Source of the DNA: Prosthecobacter sp.
Lineage (GTDB): Bacteria; Verrucomicrobiota; Verrucomicrobiia; Verrucomicrobiales; Verrucomicrobiaceae
Assembly (NCBI GenBank): GCA_025869455.1
Contig: JAOZVT010000280.1
Span: 1-14,507, forward strand
Direction: 5' to 3'
Length of the DNA: 14,507 nucleotides
Positions 14,215 through 14,507 of the stretch are shown here, one piece after another; positions within the stretch are counted from its first letter, which is position 1; every line of letters starts with the position of its first letter. The notes under the pieces were generated by a model, which was not told the origin of the DNA, ran no database searches, and worked only from the letters and a program-made list of their open reading frames with translations. The translations under genes were made by a program, and so were the position numbers.

Positions 14215-14262
14215 GGTGGTTCTTCTTGAACGCGACTTATTGCTACGAACAATCAAAACCCC

Positions 14263-14507
14263 ATGCAGAAAACTCTGGATCTAGCCATCGCCAACACTCG
14301 TTCCCATTTGCTATCTCTTCGCAATGCGGCAGGGCACTGGGAGGGAGAGCTATCCAGCAGTGCTCTGTCCACGGCCACGGCCATTGTGGCGCTGCATGGG
14401 GTGGATGAGGTTGTGCATCATCCTTTGATAGCAGCGGGTGCATCCTGGTTGATGACTCACCAAAATAACGATGGTGGGTGGGGGGATACGACGATTAGCA
14501 AAAGCAA
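14263..14507 (+). CDS. Squalene-hopene-cyclase/prenyltransferase-like protein (5' part)
   Basis: First 81 codons of a gene that continues past the right edge. The start GHWEGELSSSALSTATA (24-40) is typical of the N-terminal alpha-alpha barrel of squalene cyclase-like proteins, and HQNNDGGWGD (66-75) is a QW-type repeat (here with the Q-x3-G-x-W pattern Q67...GGW). The catalytic DXDD motif would lie further on and cannot be checked, so a true squalene-hopene cyclase cannot be separated from related prenyltransferase/squalene-oxidase-repeat proteins. If a cyclase, it makes hopanoid-type membrane lipids. ATG at 14263-14265 is preceded by AACCCC; the 48-base gap to the PHP gene must hold promoters for both directions, though none stands out. 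Confidence 0.85.
   Translation, partial: MQKTLDLAIANTRSHLLSLRNAAGHWEGELSSSALSTATAIVALHGVDEVVHHPLIAAGASWLMTHQNNDGGWGDTTISKS

Noticed and set aside
14215..14256. Longer start for the PHP-domain protein
   Set aside because: It would add 14 charged residues before a normal signal peptide and leave only 6 bases to the cyclase ATG.
1..14507. tRNA, rRNA, CRISPR arrays, insertion sequences, phage genes
   Set aside because: Looked for on both strands by eye; no cloverleaf-like CCA-ended units, spaced direct repeats, transposases or integrases seen.

Overview
The window looks like chromosomal DNA of a Gram-negative bacterium of the Verrucomicrobia / PVC type, probably Verrucomicrobiaceae-like. This is inference from gene content, not from a marker gene: a secreted ThuA-domain protein beside a LacI regulator and a ribose-type ABC transporter, GYF_2 (DUF4339) membrane proteins, a CD225/dispanin protein, DUF2752, a minimal MlaEFD set, and the start of a squalene-cyclase-like gene. 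Lipoprotein, OmpA and Mla signatures indicate an outer membrane. Start codons mostly lack a Shine-Dalgarno sequence; 9 of 16 have CC directly before ATG.

Layout. (1) 1-4083, minus strand: a sugar-uptake locus read right to left as ThuA-domain protein, LacI regulator, a 362-base regulatory gap, a ribose-type binding lipoprotein, and an RbsC-type permease that runs off the left edge. The gap holds a near-consensus LacI/PurR-type operator (1744-1759) just downstream of a plausible promoter, and an unusual cluster of nine TGGGGA/TCCCCA words, two pairs forming palindromes. (2) 4163-5620, minus: an RhlE-like DEAD-box RNA helicase with a Gly/Gln/Arg-rich tail. (3) 5808-8573, plus: an unrecognised polytopic membrane protein, an OmpA-domain protein whose only membrane segment carries a TonB/TolA-like S-x3-H motif, and a 78-residue zinc-ribbon protein behind a textbook sigma-54 -24/-12 element. 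(4) 8617-12822, minus: two GYF_2 membrane proteins (one with CD225, one with a DUF4190-like region), a DUF2752 protein, then MlaE-MlaF-MlaD homologues, all co-directional with gaps of -1 to 90 bases. (5) 12943-14214, minus: a secreted PHP-domain metalloenzyme, divergent from (6) the first 81 codons of a squalene-hopene-cyclase/prenyltransferase-like gene, cut by the right edge.

How they fit: region 1 is a regulated carbohydrate import and processing module. Regions 3 and 4 are dominated by envelope functions: peptidoglycan-bound OmpA, possible ExbBD/TolQR coupling, phospholipid traffic by MlaEFD, and small multi-pass proteins. The cyclase points to hopanoid or other triterpenoid lipids. No RNA genes, insertion sequences or CRISPR arrays were seen.
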